Assembly (NCBI RefSeq): GCF_028473645.1
Contig: NZ_CP097269.1
Span: 5,107,501-5,171,500 of the forward strand
Direction: 5' to 3'
DNA length: 64,000 bases
From: Acidovorax sp. GBBC 1281
Lineage (GTDB): Bacteria; Pseudomonadota; Gammaproteobacteria; Burkholderiales; Burkholderiaceae_C
A model generated the notes under the pieces. That model was not told where the DNA came from and searched no databases. It worked only from the letters and a program-made list of their open reading frames with translations. Numbering within the stretch: the first letter of the stretch is position 1; each line of letters starts with the position of its first letter. A program made the position numbers and the translations under genes. Positions 6,691 to 19,384 of this stretch are shown here, in pieces.

Positions 6691-9600
6691 TCACAGCCGG
6701 GGCAAGGGCCGCGAGGGCTTGCGCTCGCGGCGCCGCTTCGCGCCGCCGCCCGGTGCGGACTCGTCGGCCGCGGTCAGCGAGAAGTCGAGCGTGCGGCGCA
6801 CCTCGGCCGCCGCGGACTGCAGGGGATCGTGCGGCACCACCGGGGCCGCGTCGACGGCCGGCGGTTCGCTGGCCGCGGCCTTCGGAAGCCGCCGCGCGCG
6901 CAGCGGCGGGTCGGGCGGCACCACGTCCTGCATGCGGGGCGCGGCATCGGCCGCCGGGCCGCGCGCATCGGCAGCACTGTCCAGTTGCGCGAGCATGCGC
7001 GCGATGCGGTCGGCCAGGTGCTCGTTGGTGAGCTTTTCGCGAAAGCGCTCCACCATGAGCGGAAAGGCGAACGGGCTCGGCCGCAGCAGCGCCCGCACCA
7101 CCCGCTGCTGGCCCTGCATGCGGCGCAACGCGGCCAGCAGCTGGGCCACGTCCAGCTCCTGGCTCAGCACCTCTTCGTCGGCCTGGCGCAGCAGCATGTT
7201 GGTGGTGTCGTATTTGCGAAAGACCTCGAAGAACAGTTGCGACGACGCCTGCAGCTGGCGGGCGCTGCGGCGCTCGCCGGGGTGGCTCTGGAAGATCAGC
7301 CCCGACACGCGCGCGATCTCGCGAAAGCGCCGCCGCGCCATCTCGGTGGCGTTCAGGCTGGCCAGCACTTCGTGCAGCAGGGCCTGGCGCTCGGGGTCGC
7401 CGTGCGGCGCCTCGGGCAGGGGGTGGCCCGCGGCATCGTCGGCTTCGGCCCGGGCGGCATTGGCCGTGTTGCGGATGGCCAGGGCTTCGCTGGCGGGCAC
7501 GCGCAGGTCGGAAGCGTCCGCGCCGGGGGCCGGGTCCGTCGTGGGCGCGGCGAGGGCACCAGGCGCGGGGCGGGCCTGCGTGCTGAGCAGCTCGGGCAGC
7601 AGGGCCGCCCAGTCGCGCTCGGTGGCGCTGAGCAGCTCCAGGCCGTAGTCGTTGACCGCGATCGAGAAGGTGCCCGCCTCGCCCTGCGCCGCGCGCCAGG
7701 CGAACAGGCTGGCCAGGCCGGTGTGTGCATGCCGCCCGGCGAAAGGGTAGAGAAACAGGTGCCAGCCTTCGCGCGTGCGCAGGGTTTCGGCCAGCAGCGT
7801 GCCGGGCGTGGGCAGGGCCGACCAGCGCTGCTGCACCTCCAGCAGCGGGCGCACGCTTTTCAGCTCGGGCGAGCGGTAGTCGCCGTCCGCCGCCAATGCG
7901 AGCTGGCGCACCACGAAGTCGGCCAGCACGGTGGACAAGGGCATGCGCGATCCTGCCCAGCGCGGCACGGTGGGCCGGCCCCGCGCGGCGCGGCGCACGT
8001 AGGCGGTCATGTCCTCGATCTTGACCATCTCCAGCACCTGGCCCGCGAACACGAAGCAGTCGCCGGCCGACAGGCGCGAGAGAAAGCTCTCTTCCATGGT
8101 GCCCAGGCGCGCGCCGTGCAGCACCTGCACCACCATGCTGGCATCGCTCACGATGGTGCCGATGTTGGCGCGGTGGCGCCGCGCCAGGCGCGCATCGGGC
8201 ATGCGCCACACGCCGCCCTCGTCAGGCACCACGCGCTGGTAGTCCGGGTAGACGGCCAGCGACGGCCCGCCCCGGTGCACGAAGTCCAGGCACCACTGCC
8301 ACACGGCGCGCGGCAGGTCGGCATAGGCCGCCGTGCGGCGCACCTCGGCATAGAGCGCCTCGGGCTCGAAGCCGCCGCCTAGGGCGACGGTGACCAGGTG
8401 CTGCACCAGCACGTCCACGGGGCGGCGCGGGCTGGCGCGCATCTCCACCTGGCCCGCCTGCACCGCGGCGCGGGCGGCGGCGGCCTCGACCAGCTCCAGG
8501 CTGTGGGTGGGCACCAGCGTGATGCGCGACGGCCGCCCGGGCGCGTGGCCCGATCGCCCCGCGCGCTGCAGCAGCCGCGCGATGCCCTTGGCCGAGCCGA
8601 TCTGCAGCACGCGCTCCACGGGCAGGAAGTCCACGCCCAGGTCCAGGCTGGAGGTGCACACCACCGCCCGCAGCCGCCCGGCCTTGAGCCCGGCCTCGAC
8701 CCATTCGCGCACGCCGCGATCCAGCGAGCCGTGGTGGATGGCCAACTCGCCCGCCCAGTCGGGCCGCGTATCGAGGATGGCCTTGTACCAGACCTCGGCC
8801 TGCGAGCGCACGTTGACGAAGACCAGCGTGGTGCACGTGCCGGCCAGCTCGCGCACCACGGCGGGCAGCATCGACAGGCCCAGGTGGCCGGCCCACGAAA
8901 AGCGCTCGGGGTGGTCGGGCAGCAGCGTGTCCACCACCAGGCGCTTGTCCACCCGCCCCTGCACCAGCACGCCCTCTGTGGAGCCGCCGCCCGGCAACCC
9001 GGGCGGCTGGCCCAGCAGCGTGTGCATGGCTTCCTCCAGGTTGCCGAGCGTGGCCGACATGCCCCACACGCGCAGCGCCGGGTTCCAGCCCTGCAGCCGG
9101 GCGATGGCCAGCTGCACCTGCACCCCGCGCTTGTTGCCCAGCAGCTCGTGCCATTCGTCGGCCACCACCAGTTGCACGGACGACAGCACCTCGCGCGCAT
9201 CGCCGCGCGCCAGCAGCAGCGACAGGCTCTCGGGGGTGGTCACCAGCACTGTGGGCAGGCGCCGCGACTGCGCGCTGCGCTCGCCGCTGGCGGTATCGCC
9301 CGTGCGCGCGCCGGCCGTCCAGCGCGCCACGCCGCCATGCACCGGCGCCAGCGCATCGAGCGGCGCCTGCAGCGCCTTGAGCGTGTCGGCCGCCAGCGCC
9401 CGCATGGGCGTGAGCCACAGGACGGTGAGCGGTGCGGCGGTGCTCTGGCGTCCCCGCGAAGGGATTGCTACTTTTTTTATAGCATCATGCCCTAGTACTC
9501 TTTGTGCCGGAGCCCGATTCGGCTCAGATCCTTCCGGATCACCGGCCAGCGCCTGCAGGGCGCCGAGCCACACCGCAAAGGTCTTGCCCGCCCCGGTCGT

Positions 9601-9726
9601 CGCGTGCAGCAGCCCCGAGCGGCCCTCCGCCATGGCCTTCCACACCTGCTTCTGGAACGGGAAAGGCTTCCAGCCCCGCTGCGCGAACCAGTCGGCCACC
9701 GCGCGCTGGACCGTGGACCGGGTCAC
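6691..9726 (-). CDS. Ligase-associated Lhr-like DEXH-box helicase
   Basis: About 1011 residues from a GTG at 9726, chosen because family similarity begins with [16 protein letters not shown]. The open frame continues to 9984 but that part is Ala/Gly/Arg-rich and unlike the family. Motif I is HATTGAGKT (Lys48), motif II DEWH, then [11 protein letters not shown], a second RecA domain with [23 protein letters not shown] and QRAGRSGH, and an Lhr-core C-terminal half. Lhr-type enzymes are ATP-driven 3'-5' translocases that unwind DNA or RNA:DNA hybrids. Two oddities: residues about 71-88 are encoded by a dispersed repeat inserted in frame, and the C-terminus carries long low-complexity Ala/Pro/Arg stretches. 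It is encoded between the ligase and the phosphoesterase. Confidence 0.88.
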   Translation of the reverse strand: MTRSTVQRAVADWFAQRGWKPFPFQKQVWKAMAEGRSGLLHATTGAGKTFAVWLGALQALAGDPEGSEPNRAPAQRVLGHDAIKKVAIPSRGRQSTAAPLTVLWLTPMRALAADTLKALQAPLDALAPVHGGVARWTAGARTGDTASGERSAQSRRLPTVLVTTPESLSLLLARGDAREVLSSVQLVVADEWHELLGNKRGVQVQLAIARLQGWNPALRVWGMSATLGNLEEAMHTLLGQPPGLPGGGSTEGVLVQGRVDKRLVVDTLLPDHPERFSWAGHLGLSMLPAVVRELAGTCTTLVFVNVRSQAEVWYKAILDTRPDWAGELAIHHGSLDRGVREWVEAGLKAGRLRAVVCTSSLDLGVDFLPVERVLQIGSAKGIARLLQRAGRSGHAPGRPSRITLVPTHSLELVEAAAARAAVQAGQVEMRASPRRPVDVLVQHLVTVALGGGFEPEALYAEVRRTAAYADLPRAVWQWCLDFVHRGGPSLAVYPDYQRVVPDEGGVWRMPDARLARRHRANIGTIVSDASMVVQVLHGARLGTMEESFLSRLSAGDCFVFAGQVLEMVKIEDMTAYVRRAARGRPTVPRWAGSRMPLSTVLADFVVRQLALAADGDYRSPELKSVRPLLEVQQRWSALPTPGTLLAETLRTREGWHLFLYPFAGRHAHTGLASLFAWRAAQGEAGTFSIAVNDYGLELLSATERDWAALLPELLSTQARPAPGALAAPTTDPAPGADASDLRVPASEALAIRNTANAARAEADDAAGHPLPEAPHGDPERQALLHEVLASLNATEMARRRFREIARVSGLIFQSHPGERRSARQLQASSQLFFEVFRKYDTTNMLLRQADEEVLSQELDVAQLLAALRRMQGQQRVVRALLRPSPFAFPLMVERFREKLTNEHLADRIARMLAQLDSAADARGPAADAAPRMQDVVPPDPPLRARRLPKAAASEPPAVDAAPVVPHDPLQSAAAEVRRTLDFSLTAADESAPGGGAKRRRERKPSRPLPRL
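9467..9515. repeat. Dispersed repeat GCTAY-N7-ATAGC, copy 2, inside the helicase gene
   Basis: GCTAC (9467-9471), seven T, ATAGC (9479-9483), then a tail with CATGCCCTAGTACT almost identical to the copy at 1110. Read on the minus strand it stays in frame with the helicase and adds roughly [17 protein letters not shown] between motif I and the next conserved block. Confidence 0.65.
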
Positions 9727-10126
9727 TGCCAGCCCCCCTGCCGTGGCGACCGGCTCCGCAACGACGTTCGCGCCTCGCCGGCCCGTACCCAGCGGCGTGA
9801 CAAAGGAAGCGGCATGGCTTGCGTCCCCCGCTCCGCTTGCGCTGCGCTGCGCAGCGGCTGGCGCACGAACGGCCGCACCGGACGGAACGACGACCACCCG
9901 CCCGGCCGCGCCGCCGCGGAGCGCGCACGCACGGCCCCCGCTCGCCGCGCGCACCGCAGGCAGCCCGCCGAAAAGCGCAGGCAAGCCGGGTGCGCCGCCT
10001 TGGCCCGGAGCGTTTTCTTGGGATGCGTCACCGCAGGATGCGCCGGCCGCCGGCCCACCGCCCGGCCCAGGAACGCCGCGCGCTCACGGCCATCGTCAAT
10101 GCGCGGCATGGACGGGCCTCCGGCGA
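9727..10126. other. 400-bp stretch without a confident gene
   Basis: This lies between the helicase start and the ligase stop, both on the minus strand. The helicase frame stays open to 9984 (TTG start) with an Ala/Arg/Gly-rich translation of no recognisable family. Open frames on the plus strand look like complement artefacts of high GC. It may be an unusual N-terminal extension of the helicase or untranslated spacer. I see no hairpin or repeat that stands out. Confidence 0.4.
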
Positions 10127-11836
10127 TCACGCATCCGACCTCGGCAACAACGCCGCCAGGGTGTCCACCGAATCCGCTTCGTCCACGGGCTTGTCCTCGC
10201 GCCAGCGCAGCATGCGCGGAAAGCGCACGGCGATCCCGCTCTTGTGGCGGCTGCTGCGGGCGATGCCCTCGAACCCCAGTTCGAACACCAGCGTGGGCCG
10301 CACGCTGCGCACCGGGCCGAAGGTCTCGACGGTGGTCTTGCGGATGACCGCATCCACCCGCGCCATCTCCGCATCGGTCAGGCCGGAATAGGCCTTGGCG
10401 AACGGCACCAGCGCGCGCCCCTCCGTGCCCGGTGGGCCGTCCCACACCGCGAAGGTGTAGTCGCTGTAGAGGCTGGCGCGCCGGCCATGGCCGCGCTGGG
10501 CATAGATCAGCACCGCATCGATGCTCAAGGGGTCGATCTTCCACTTCCACCACGTGCCCACGTCCTTGGTGCGGCCCACGCCGTACTCGGCATCGCGGGC
10601 CTTGAGCATCATGCCTTCCACGCCCAGCGAGCGGGCCTGCTCGCGCTGGATCGCCAGATCCTGCCAGCGGTCGCCCTGCAGCACCGGGCTGGCCACCAGC
10701 GCCGGGTGCGCCACGCGCGCCAGCAGCGCATCGAGCCGCGCCCGCCGTTCGTGCTGGGGCCGCTGGCGCAGGTCCTGGCCGCCCTCCTCCAGCAGGTCGT
10801 AGGCGAGCAGCACCACGGGCAGCTCGCGCAGTAGCTTCGGTGTGAGGGTCTTGCGGCCGATGCGCTTTTGCAAATCGGCGAACGGGCGCACGTGGGCCGC
10901 AGCATCGCCCTCGGCGGCGCGCCAGACGACGATCTCGCCATCGAGCACCGTGCCGTCGGGCAGCGCTTCCCCGAGCGCCTGCAGCTCTGGGAAGCGGTCG
11001 CTCACCAGCTCCTCGCCGCGCGACCAGACCCAGGTGCCGGCGCCTTCGCTGGCGCCCTCGGCGCCGGTGCTGCGGCGCACGATCTGGGCGCGGATGCCGT
11101 CCCATTTCCACTCCACGATCCACTGCGCGGGCGGGCCGAGCACCGTGTCGAACTGGGACACCGGCAGTTGCAGCGGGTGCGCCAGGAAGAAGGGATAGGG
11201 ATGGCCCCGGGCTTCGCCCTGCGCCGCGTCATCGCCGCCTTCGCCCTCGGCTGCGACCAGGCGCAGGTAGTCGGCCTCGCCCGGACGCGCCCCGATGTGC
11301 GTGTAGCCCATGAGCCGCTGCGCGACACGCTTGGCATCCACGCCGCTCACCGCCGCCAGCGCCTGCGTGACCTGCAGGCGCGACACGCCCACGCGGAACG
11401 CCCCCGTGATGAGCTTGAAATACACCAGCCGCTCTTCGGGCGCGAGGCCTGCCCACTGGGCCCGCAGCGTGGTCTCCAGCGCCTCGGGCGGCATGCCGCG
11501 CAGGGGCAGCAGGTGGTGCTCCATCCACTCGGCCAGCCCCAGCGCCTGCACGGCGGTGGGCGAGGGCAGCAGCAGCGAGATGGTCTCGGCCAGGTCGCCC
11601 ACGGCCTCGTAGCTCTCGTCGAACAGCCATTCGGGCAACCGGGCCGCATCGCGCGCCAGGGTGCGCAGCAGCTTGGTCGGCACCAGCTGCCTTGGCTTGC
11701 CGCCGGCCAGGAAATACACCGCCCATGCCGCATCCGCCGGCGCCGCGGCGCGCAGGTAGGCCTGCAGCGCGGCCTGCTTGGCCAGGCTGGAGGTGCTGGC
11801 GTCGAGCGCGCGATAGAGCGCGGCGAAGTCCTTCAT
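10127..11836 (-). CDS. ATP-dependent DNA ligase
   Basis: A 569-residue ligase. An N-terminal DNA-binding domain (about 1-200: YFLAGGKPRQLVPTKLL, GAFRVGVSRLQV) precedes the nucleotidyltransferase core with motif I EWKWDGIR (Lys244, the adenylated residue), RGEELVSDRFPE (motif Ia), LDGEIVVW (motif III), EGMMLKARDAEYGVGR (motif IV) and WWKWKIDP (motif V), then an OB fold ending in a basic RFPRMLRWREDK. It seals DNA nicks using ATP. It is encoded with a helicase, an MBL exonuclease and a phosphoesterase, so a repair role is likely rather than replication, which uses NAD-dependent LigA. Its ATG overlaps the exonuclease stop (11833-11836), showing translational coupling. Confidence 0.95.
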   Translation of the reverse strand: MKDFAALYRALDASTSSLAKQAALQAYLRAAAPADAAWAVYFLAGGKPRQLVPTKLLRTLARDAARLPEWLFDESYEAVGDLAETISLLLPSPTAVQALGLAEWMEHHLLPLRGMPPEALETTLRAQWAGLAPEERLVYFKLITGAFRVGVSRLQVTQALAAVSGVDAKRVAQRLMGYTHIGARPGEADYLRLVAAEGEGGDDAAQGEARGHPYPFFLAHPLQLPVSQFDTVLGPPAQWIVEWKWDGIRAQIVRRSTGAEGASEGAGTWVWSRGEELVSDRFPELQALGEALPDGTVLDGEIVVWRAAEGDAAAHVRPFADLQKRIGRKTLTPKLLRELPVVLLAYDLLEEGGQDLRQRPQHERRARLDALLARVAHPALVASPVLQGDRWQDLAIQREQARSLGVEGMMLKARDAEYGVGRTKDVGTWWKWKIDPLSIDAVLIYAQRGHGRRASLYSDYTFAVWDGPPGTEGRALVPFAKAYSGLTDAEMARVDAVIRKTTVETFGPVRSVRPTLVFELGFEGIARSSRHKSGIAVRFPRMLRWREDKPVDEADSVDTLAALLPRSDA

Positions 11837-13254
11837 GGTTCAGACGAAGGGGGTCGGCGGGGCAGCGTGGAAGAGAGGGAGGGGGACTCGGCCTCGGAAG
11901 GGGCAACGCCTTCGGTGGCGGGCTCCGTGAGGCGACCTTGATCGGGATCGGTGGCCGCGGCGGCGCGTGTCGATCGGCCTCTGGGGCGGGGCCTGGGAGC
12001 ACCGGACACGCCGTCCAGCGCTGCGGCCTGGGCGGCTGCGGCCCCATCCCTCGGGCCTTCTCCGGCCTGCGCAGCGGGGGCGCTGGCATCGGACGGCGGC
12101 GGGGCGGACGGCGCACCGTCGATCACCGGGGATGCGTCTCCACCGGGCTGGGCGATCGCGGGCTTGGACGCCTGCGCGGCACGGGCCGCGTCCACCGCCT
12201 CATCGCCCTGCGCTGGCACCGGCACGGCCGATGCCGGAGCGGCCTCCTGGTCATCCTCATCGCCGTATTCCGTGTGAAACGATTGCGCATCCAGCCCCTG
12301 TTCGCACAGCCAGCGCACCAGCACCGCCACGCTGCCATGGGTCACGAAAACGCGTTCGGCCCCGGTGGCCCCGATCGCCCGCTGCAGGCCGGGCCAGTCC
12401 GCATGGTCCGACATCACGAACCCGCGGTCCACGCCCCGGCGCCGGCGCGTGCCGCGCAGCTGCATCCAGCCGCTGGCGAATGCATCGGCATGGCGGGCGA
12501 AGCGGCGCATCCAGGGCGTGCCCTGGGCGGACGGCGGGGCCAAGACCAGCGCGGTCTTGAGCATTTGCGCATCCACCCCCGGGTCGGTCACGCGAAAGGT
12601 GGGCGGCAAATCAACGCCGGCCGCGCGGTACACCGCATTGAGCGGCTCCACTGCGCCATGCACCACGATTGGCCCGATGCTGCGGTCCACGCCGTGCAGG
12701 ATGCGCTGCGCCTTGCCGAAGGCATAGCACAGCAGCACCGAAGGCCGGCCCTGCGCGGCATTGGCGCGCCACCAGGCATCGATGTCGGCGAACAGCACCG
12801 GCTGCGTGGGCCAGCGGTAGATGGGCAGGCCGAAGGTGGATTCGGTGATGAAGGTGTCGCAGCGCACCGGCTCAAACGGGGTGCAGGTGCCGTCGGCCTC
12901 GGTCTTGTAGTCGCCCGAGGCGACCCACACCCGCCCGCCGTGCTCCAGCCGCACCTGGGCGGACCCCAGCACATGGCCGGCGGGGTGCAGCGACAGGCGC
13001 ACGCCGTGGTGTTCGATGGCCTCGCCATAGGCCAGTGTCTGCAAGGCGATATCGGCACCCAGCCTGGCCCGCAGGACGCCCTCGCTGTCGGTATGGGCGA
13101 GGTAATGGGCGTGGCCCATGCGCGCATGGTCCGAATGGCCGTGCGTGATGACTGCCCGCTCCACCGGCCGCCAGGGGTCGATGTAGAAATCGCCCGCGGT
13201 GCAGTACAGGCCTTCGGGGCGCGCGACGATCAGATCGACGTCACCGCGCGCCAT
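11833..13254 (-). CDS. Ligase-associated MBL-fold DNA exonuclease
   Basis: A 473-residue metallo-beta-lactamase/beta-CASP-like protein. Metal ligands are visible as THGHSDHA (residues 37-44), then HPAGHVLGSAQV, ASGDYKTE and, in the C-terminal part of the core, MSDHADWPGL and VFVTHGS. This matches the ligase-associated exonuclease family (SNM1/CPSF-like). The last 130 residues or so are an Ala/Pro/Asp-rich extension with no recognised domain, which is unusual because the family normally ends soon after the VFVTHGS region. It is the first gene of the four-gene repair cluster and overlaps the ligase by four bases. It probably trims DNA ends before ligation; the polarity cannot be read from the sequence. 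Confidence 0.9.
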   Translation of the reverse strand: MARGDVDLIVARPEGLYCTAGDFYIDPWRPVERAVITHGHSDHARMGHAHYLAHTDSEGVLRARLGADIALQTLAYGEAIEHHGVRLSLHPAGHVLGSAQVRLEHGGRVWVASGDYKTEADGTCTPFEPVRCDTFITESTFGLPIYRWPTQPVLFADIDAWWRANAAQGRPSVLLCYAFGKAQRILHGVDRSIGPIVVHGAVEPLNAVYRAAGVDLPPTFRVTDPGVDAQMLKTALVLAPPSAQGTPWMRRFARHADAFASGWMQLRGTRRRRGVDRGFVMSDHADWPGLQRAIGATGAERVFVTHGSVAVLVRWLCEQGLDAQSFHTEYGDEDDQEAAPASAVPVPAQGDEAVDAARAAQASKPAIAQPGGDASPVIDGAPSAPPPSDASAPAAQAGEGPRDGAAAAQAAALDGVSGAPRPRPRGRSTRAAAATDPDQGRLTEPATEGVAPSEAESPSLSSTLPRRPPSSEP

Positions 13255-13506
13255 GTCCGGTGTCTTTCGCGAAAGGGGAGAAGCGCCTACGGGCGACCTG
13301 TCTGACCCCGTCGCCCAATGCGCCGTGCGTAGAAGGAAGTGCTGTGTGCGCTTTCATGCCGAATGCTATCGCCCACCCCTCTTTCGCCCCGGTGCGGAAC
13401 GCCGCATGCCCGTGTCAGCCGACGCCTACCGTGCTGGCGGCGCGCCCCGGCCGCCCGCCCCGAGCCCGCCTGCACGGCCCTTTTTGCCTCATTCATCGTG
13501 GCCATG

Positions 13507-13530
13507 AAAAAAGCCGCCCGAAGGCGGCTT
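13507..13530 (-). terminator. Rho-independent terminator of the atp operon
   Basis: On the minus strand a GCCGCC/GGCGGC stem (13513-13518 with 13523-13528) with a four-base loop is followed by six T (13507-13512 on the plus strand are A). It lies about 35 bases after the atpC stop, the expected end of the ATP synthase transcript. Confidence 0.85.
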
Positions 13531-13562
13531 TGTATCGGACGGCAGGCAAGCCGTTCGTTCGG

Positions 13563-13979
13563 TCAGCGCTTTTGGCGGAACTTGCGCAGCGCAGCGATCT
13601 GCGCGGCCATCACGGCCAGTTCCGATTGCGCCTTGGCCAGGTCGAGTTCGCTCTTGGCGTTCTTGACCGCTTCTTCGGCCGCGGCCTTGGCCTGGTTGGC
13701 CTTCTCGTCATCCAGGTCCTTGCCGCGCACCGCGGTATCGGACAGCACCGTCACGCGGTGGGGCTGCACTTCCAGAATGCCACCGGCCACGAAGACGAAC
13801 TCTTCGCCGCCATCGGCCATCTCGATGCGCACCGAGCCGGGCTTGATGCGCGTGATCAGCGGGGTGTGGCGGGGGTAGATGCCCAGTTCACCGGCTTCGC
13901 CGGGCAGAGCGACGAACCGCGCTTCGCCGGAGAAGATGGACTCTTCGGCGCTGACGACATCGACGTGAATGGTGTTCAT
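13563..13979 (-). CDS. atpC: ATP synthase F1 subunit epsilon
   Basis: A 138-residue subunit of the central stalk that couples rotation to catalysis and can inhibit ATP hydrolysis. The N-terminal beta sandwich is visible as [44 protein letters not shown], followed by [23 protein letters not shown] and a C-terminal helical hairpin rich in Lys and Ala. Length is normal. It is last in the operon, 121 bases after atpD, and is followed by a terminator. Confidence 0.97.
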   Translation of the reverse strand: MNTIHVDVVSAEESIFSGEARFVALPGEAGELGIYPRHTPLITRIKPGSVRIEMADGGEEFVFVAGGILEVQPHRVTVLSDTAVRGKDLDDEKANQAKAAAEEAVKNAKSELDLAKAQSELAVMAAQIAALRKFRQKR

Positions 13980-14100
13980 GGGGTTCCTTCCAAAAGTCGG
14001 GAAAGCTGGAAATCGGCAGTCTGCTCGGTCGGCGCGCCGCAGGTGACTGGAAGCACCCGCATGGCACGCTCACCCGTGGCAGGCCGCCGACCGCGCCGCC

Positions 14101-15543
<1,443 letters not shown>

Positions 15544-16410
15544 TTACACAGCAGCAGCGCCGGACACGATTTCCGAAAGCTCTTTCGTGATCGCTGCCTG
15601 GCGCGTTTTGTTGTAGACCAGCTTCAACTCGCCGATGACGCTGCCTGCGTTGTCGGTGGCAGCCTTCATGGCCACCATGCGCGCGGACTGCTCGGAGGCC
15701 ATGTTTTCTGCCACGGCCTGGTAGATCAGGGATTCGACATAGCGCAACAGCAGCTCGTCGATGACGCTCTGCGCATCGGGCTCATAGATGTAGTCCCAGC
15801 CGTGCTCCGTCTTCTCCGCTTCCATCTGCGAGGAAGACAGGGGGAGCAGACGCTCCACCACCGACTCCTGCCGCATGGTGTTGATGAACTTGGTGTACCC
15901 CAGGTACACCGCGTTGATCTTGCCTTCGGCATAAGCGTCGAGCAGCACCTTCACGGGGCCGATCAGCTTGTCCAGATGCGGGGTGTCGCCCAGACCGGTG
16001 ACATGCGAAACCACCTTGGCACCGACGCGGTTCAGGAAACCCAGGCCCTTGTTGCCAATGGCCACGGCCTCGGTGGACACGCCAGCAGACTGCAACTCGC
16101 GCAGCTTGGTGGTCACGGCACGCAACACGTTGGTGTTCATGCCGCCACACAGGCCCTTGTCGGTCGTCACCACGATGACACCGGCCACCTTGGCATCGTT
16201 TTCCTTCATGAAAGGATGAACGTACTCCGGATTGGCCTTGCCGAGGTTGGCGGCGATGTTGCGGATCTTCTCGCTGTAAGGACGGGCCGAGCGCATCCGC
16301 TCTTGCGCCTTGCGCATCTTGGACGCGGCCACCATTTCCATGGCCTTAGTGATCTTCTTGGTGTTTTCCACCGATTTGATCTTGCCGCGTATTTCCTTGC
16401 CTGCTGCCAT
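15544..16410 (-). CDS. atpG: ATP synthase F1 subunit gamma
   Basis: A 288-residue rotor shaft subunit. The N-terminal helix reads [32 protein letters not shown] and the C-terminal helix [45 protein letters not shown], the two that form the coiled coil inside the alpha3beta3 ring. The central Rossmann-like part has [12 protein letters not shown]. Length is standard. It lies 18 bases after atpA and 36 bases before atpD. Confidence 0.98.
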   Translation of the reverse strand: MAAGKEIRGKIKSVENTKKITKAMEMVAASKMRKAQERMRSARPYSEKIRNIAANLGKANPEYVHPFMKENDAKVAGVIVVTTDKGLCGGMNTNVLRAVTTKLRELQSAGVSTEAVAIGNKGLGFLNRVGAKVVSHVTGLGDTPHLDKLIGPVKVLLDAYAEGKINAVYLGYTKFINTMRQESVVERLLPLSSSQMEAEKTEHGWDYIYEPDAQSVIDELLLRYVESLIYQAVAENMASEQSARMVAMKAATDNAGSVIGELKLVYNKTRQAAITKELSEIVSGAAAV

Positions 16411-16428
16411 GATGATTCCTCGTTCGGT

Positions 16429-17982
16429 TTAGGCGAACGACTTCTTGAACGCGCCGATGGCGGCGGTCAATTCGGCTTCAGCGTCCTTGTCCATGGCCTT
16501 CGCCTGTTCCAGCTTGGCCAGCAGAGGGCCGTGGCTGGACTTCAGGAACTGGTGCAGGCCGTGTTCGAACTCGAGCACCTTCTTGACTTCGATGTCGTCC
16601 ATGAAGCCCTTGTTCACTGCGAACAGCGTCGCACCCATCAACGAGATGGGCAGCGGGCTGTACTGGGCTTGCTTGAGCAGTTCGGTCACGCGGGCACCGC
16701 GGTCCAGCTGCTTGCGGGTGGCTTCGTCCAGGTCGGAAGCGAACTGCGCGAACGCAGCCAGTTCCCGGTACTGGGCCAGGTCGGTACGGATACCGCCGGA
16801 CAGGCTCTTGATGATCTTGGTCTGGGCAGCACCACCGACGCGCGACACCGAGATACCGGCGTTGATGGCGGGGCGGATACCGGCGTTGAACAGGCTGGTT
16901 TCCAGGAAGATCTGGCCGTCCGTGATCGAGATCACGTTGGTCGGAACGAAGGCGGACACGTCGCCGGCTTGCGTTTCGATGATCGGCAGTGCGGTCAGCG
17001 AACCGGTCTTGCCCTTGACTTCACCCTTGGTGAAGGCCTCGACGTAGTCGGCGTTCACGCGGGCGGCACGCTCCAGCAGGCGGCTGTGGAGATAGAACAC
17101 GTCGCCGGGGTAGGCTTCGCGGCCTGGTGGGCGGCGCAGCAGCAGCGAAACCTGGCGGTAGGCCACGGCCTGCTTAGACAGGTCGTCATAGACGATCAGC
17201 GCGTCTTCGCCGCGGTCGCGGAAGTACTCGCCCATCGTGCAGCCGGAGTAGGCCGACACGTACTGCATGGCGGCGGACTCGGAAGCCGAAGCGGCCACCA
17301 CGATCGTGTACTCCATCGCGCCGGCTTGCTCCAGCGAGCGCACGACGTTCTTGATGGACGATGCCTTCTGGCCGATGGCGACGTAGATACACGTCACGCC
17401 CTGGCCCTTCTGGGCAATGATGGCGTCGATGGCGACGGCCGTCTTGCCGGTCTGGCGGTCACCGATGATCAGCTCGCGCTGGCCACGGCCCACGGGCACC
17501 ATGGAGTCGATGGACTTCAGGCCGGTCTGCAGGGGCTGGTCCACCGATTTACGGGCGATCACGCCCGGAGCGACCTTTTCGATCACGTCGGTGAGCTTGG
17601 CGTTGATGGGACCCTTGCCGTCGATCGGCTGGCCCAGCGCGTTCACCACGCGGCCCACGAGTTCGGGGCCCACGGGCACTTCCAGAATGCGGCCCGTGCA
17701 CTTGACGGTGTCGCCTTCGGAGATGTGCTCGTACTCGCCCAGAATCACGGCGCCGACGGAGTCGCGCTCGAGGTTCAGTGCCAGGCCGTAGGAAGGTGCA
17801 CCGTCCTTGTTGGCGGGGAACTCCAGCATTTCGCCCTGCATCACGTCGGACAGGCCGTGCACGCGCACGATACCGTCGGACACGGACACCACGGTGCCCT
17901 GATTGCGGATATCGCTGCTGGCTGCCAGACCTTCGATGCGGCTCTTGATCAGTTCAGAAATTTCTGCGGGATTGAGTTGCAT
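16429..17982 (-). CDS. atpA: ATP synthase F1 subunit alpha
   Basis: A 517-residue non-catalytic nucleotide-binding subunit of F1. Key features are [18 protein letters not shown] at the start, the P-loop [30 protein letters not shown], the conserved [18 protein letters not shown] and the downstream [15 protein letters not shown]. It alternates with beta in the hexameric head. It sits between atpH and atpG. Confidence 0.98.
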   Translation of the reverse strand: MQLNPAEISELIKSRIEGLAASSDIRNQGTVVSVSDGIVRVHGLSDVMQGEMLEFPANKDGAPSYGLALNLERDSVGAVILGEYEHISEGDTVKCTGRILEVPVGPELVGRVVNALGQPIDGKGPINAKLTDVIEKVAPGVIARKSVDQPLQTGLKSIDSMVPVGRGQRELIIGDRQTGKTAVAIDAIIAQKGQGVTCIYVAIGQKASSIKNVVRSLEQAGAMEYTIVVAASASESAAMQYVSAYSGCTMGEYFRDRGEDALIVYDDLSKQAVAYRQVSLLLRRPPGREAYPGDVFYLHSRLLERAARVNADYVEAFTKGEVKGKTGSLTALPIIETQAGDVSAFVPTNVISITDGQIFLETSLFNAGIRPAINAGISVSRVGGAAQTKIIKSLSGGIRTDLAQYRELAAFAQFASDLDEATRKQLDRGARVTELLKQAQYSPLPISLMGATLFAVNKGFMDDIEVKKVLEFEHGLHQFLKSSHGPLLAKLEQAKAMDKDAEAELTAAIGAFKKSFA

Positions 17983-18025
17983 GACTCTTTCCTTCTTTCT
18001 TTGGTTAGCCGAGACCTCAAGCCGC

Positions 18026-18568
18026 TTACGCAGTGAGGGCCGCTTTCATTTGTTCCAGACGGGCTTTGACGGAGGTGTCGAGCACCTCGTCTCCCACGAC
18101 TACGCGAACGCCGCCGATCAGGGATTCGTCCACCTGTACCGAGACATTCAGCTTGCGGCCGAAGCGCTTTTCGAGCACCGCGTCCAGGCCGGCCAACGCG
18201 GCGGCGTCCAGCGCAAAAGCGCTGAACACCACGGCATCGGAAGAGCCGTTACGCCGATTCACCAGCGCGCGGAACTGGGCCGCCACCTCGGGAAGCGCGT
18301 CCACACGGCCGTTCTCGATGATGACGCGCAGGAAGTTGCGGGCTGCCTCGGGCAGCGCGCCACGAACCACGCCCGTGATGACGTCGAACACCTGTTCGGA
18401 GGTCACCTTGGGGTTGTCCGCCAGCTGGCGCAGTTGGGGATTGGCGGCAATCGCCGCCACTTCTTCCACCCAGGCCACGGTGCCGTTCAGGTCGGCACCC
18501 GGCTGGGACGTGCTGGCCTTGAACAGGGCTTCCGCGTAAGGGCGGGCAATGGTGGCGAGTTCTGCCAT
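18026..18568 (-). CDS. atpH: ATP synthase F1 subunit delta
   Basis: A 180-residue peripheral-stalk subunit that fastens F1 to subunit b. The opening [19 protein letters not shown] is typical, as is the C-terminal [30 protein letters not shown]. The length is right for the family. It lies 11 bases after atpF and 43 bases before atpA. Confidence 0.97.
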   Translation of the reverse strand: MAELATIARPYAEALFKASTSQPGADLNGTVAWVEEVAAIAANPQLRQLADNPKVTSEQVFDVITGVVRGALPEAARNFLRVIIENGRVDALPEVAAQFRALVNRRNGSSDAVVFSAFALDAAALAGLDAVLEKRFGRKLNVSVQVDESLIGGVRVVVGDEVLDTSVKARLEQMKAALTA

Positions 18569-18579
18569 GTGCGCGCTCC

Positions 18580-19050
18580 TTACAGCTCGGTCTTCAGGCG
18601 GTTCAGCAGGTCGGCGTGGACGCCAGCATTGACTTCCTTGCGGAGAATCTGCTCGGCGCCCTTGACGGCCAGCGCAGCGACCTGCTCGCGCAGGGCTTCA
18701 CGGGCCTGGATCGACTGCTGCTCGGCATCGGCACGGGCAGCGGCGACGATCTTGTTGCCTTCCTCGGTCGCACGGGCCTTGGCCTCGTCGATGATGGCCT
18801 GAGCGCGGCGCTCGGCGTCCGCAATACGCGATGCCGTTTCGTTGCGCGTCTGGGCCAGTTCCTTCTCGACGCGCTGGTTCACAGCGGTCAATTCGGATTT
18901 GGCACGGTCGGCGGCAGCGAGGCCATCGGCGATTTTCTGGGCTCGCTCGTCCAGTGCCTTCGCGATCGGGGGCCACACGAACTTCATCGTGAACAGCACC
19001 AGGATCAGAAAGACAATGGCCTGAACGAACAGGGTCGCGTTGATACTCAC
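18580..19050 (-). CDS. atpF: ATP synthase Fo subunit b
   Basis: A 156-residue stator subunit. One N-terminal membrane helix ([29 protein letters not shown]) is followed by a long charged coiled coil rich in Ala, Glu and Lys (about residues 32-145). The normal length and the order after atpE and before atpH support the call. It anchors F1 against rotation. Confidence 0.97.
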   Translation of the reverse strand: MSINATLFVQAIVFLILVLFTMKFVWPPIAKALDERAQKIADGLAAADRAKSELTAVNQRVEKELAQTRNETASRIADAERRAQAIIDEAKARATEEGNKIVAAARADAEQQSIQAREALREQVAALAVKGAEQILRKEVNAGVHADLLNRLKTEL

Positions 19051-19084
19051 GGCAACACCTTTCTAGTTGGGCGTTGAACGGAGC

Positions 19085-19384
<300 letters not shown>

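Noticed and set aside
5960..8209. 749-codon open frame on the minus strand upstream of the phosphoesterase
   Set aside because: Only the last 238 codons make a recognisable protein; the rest is Arg/Ala/Gly-rich and lies in another frame of the helicase gene.
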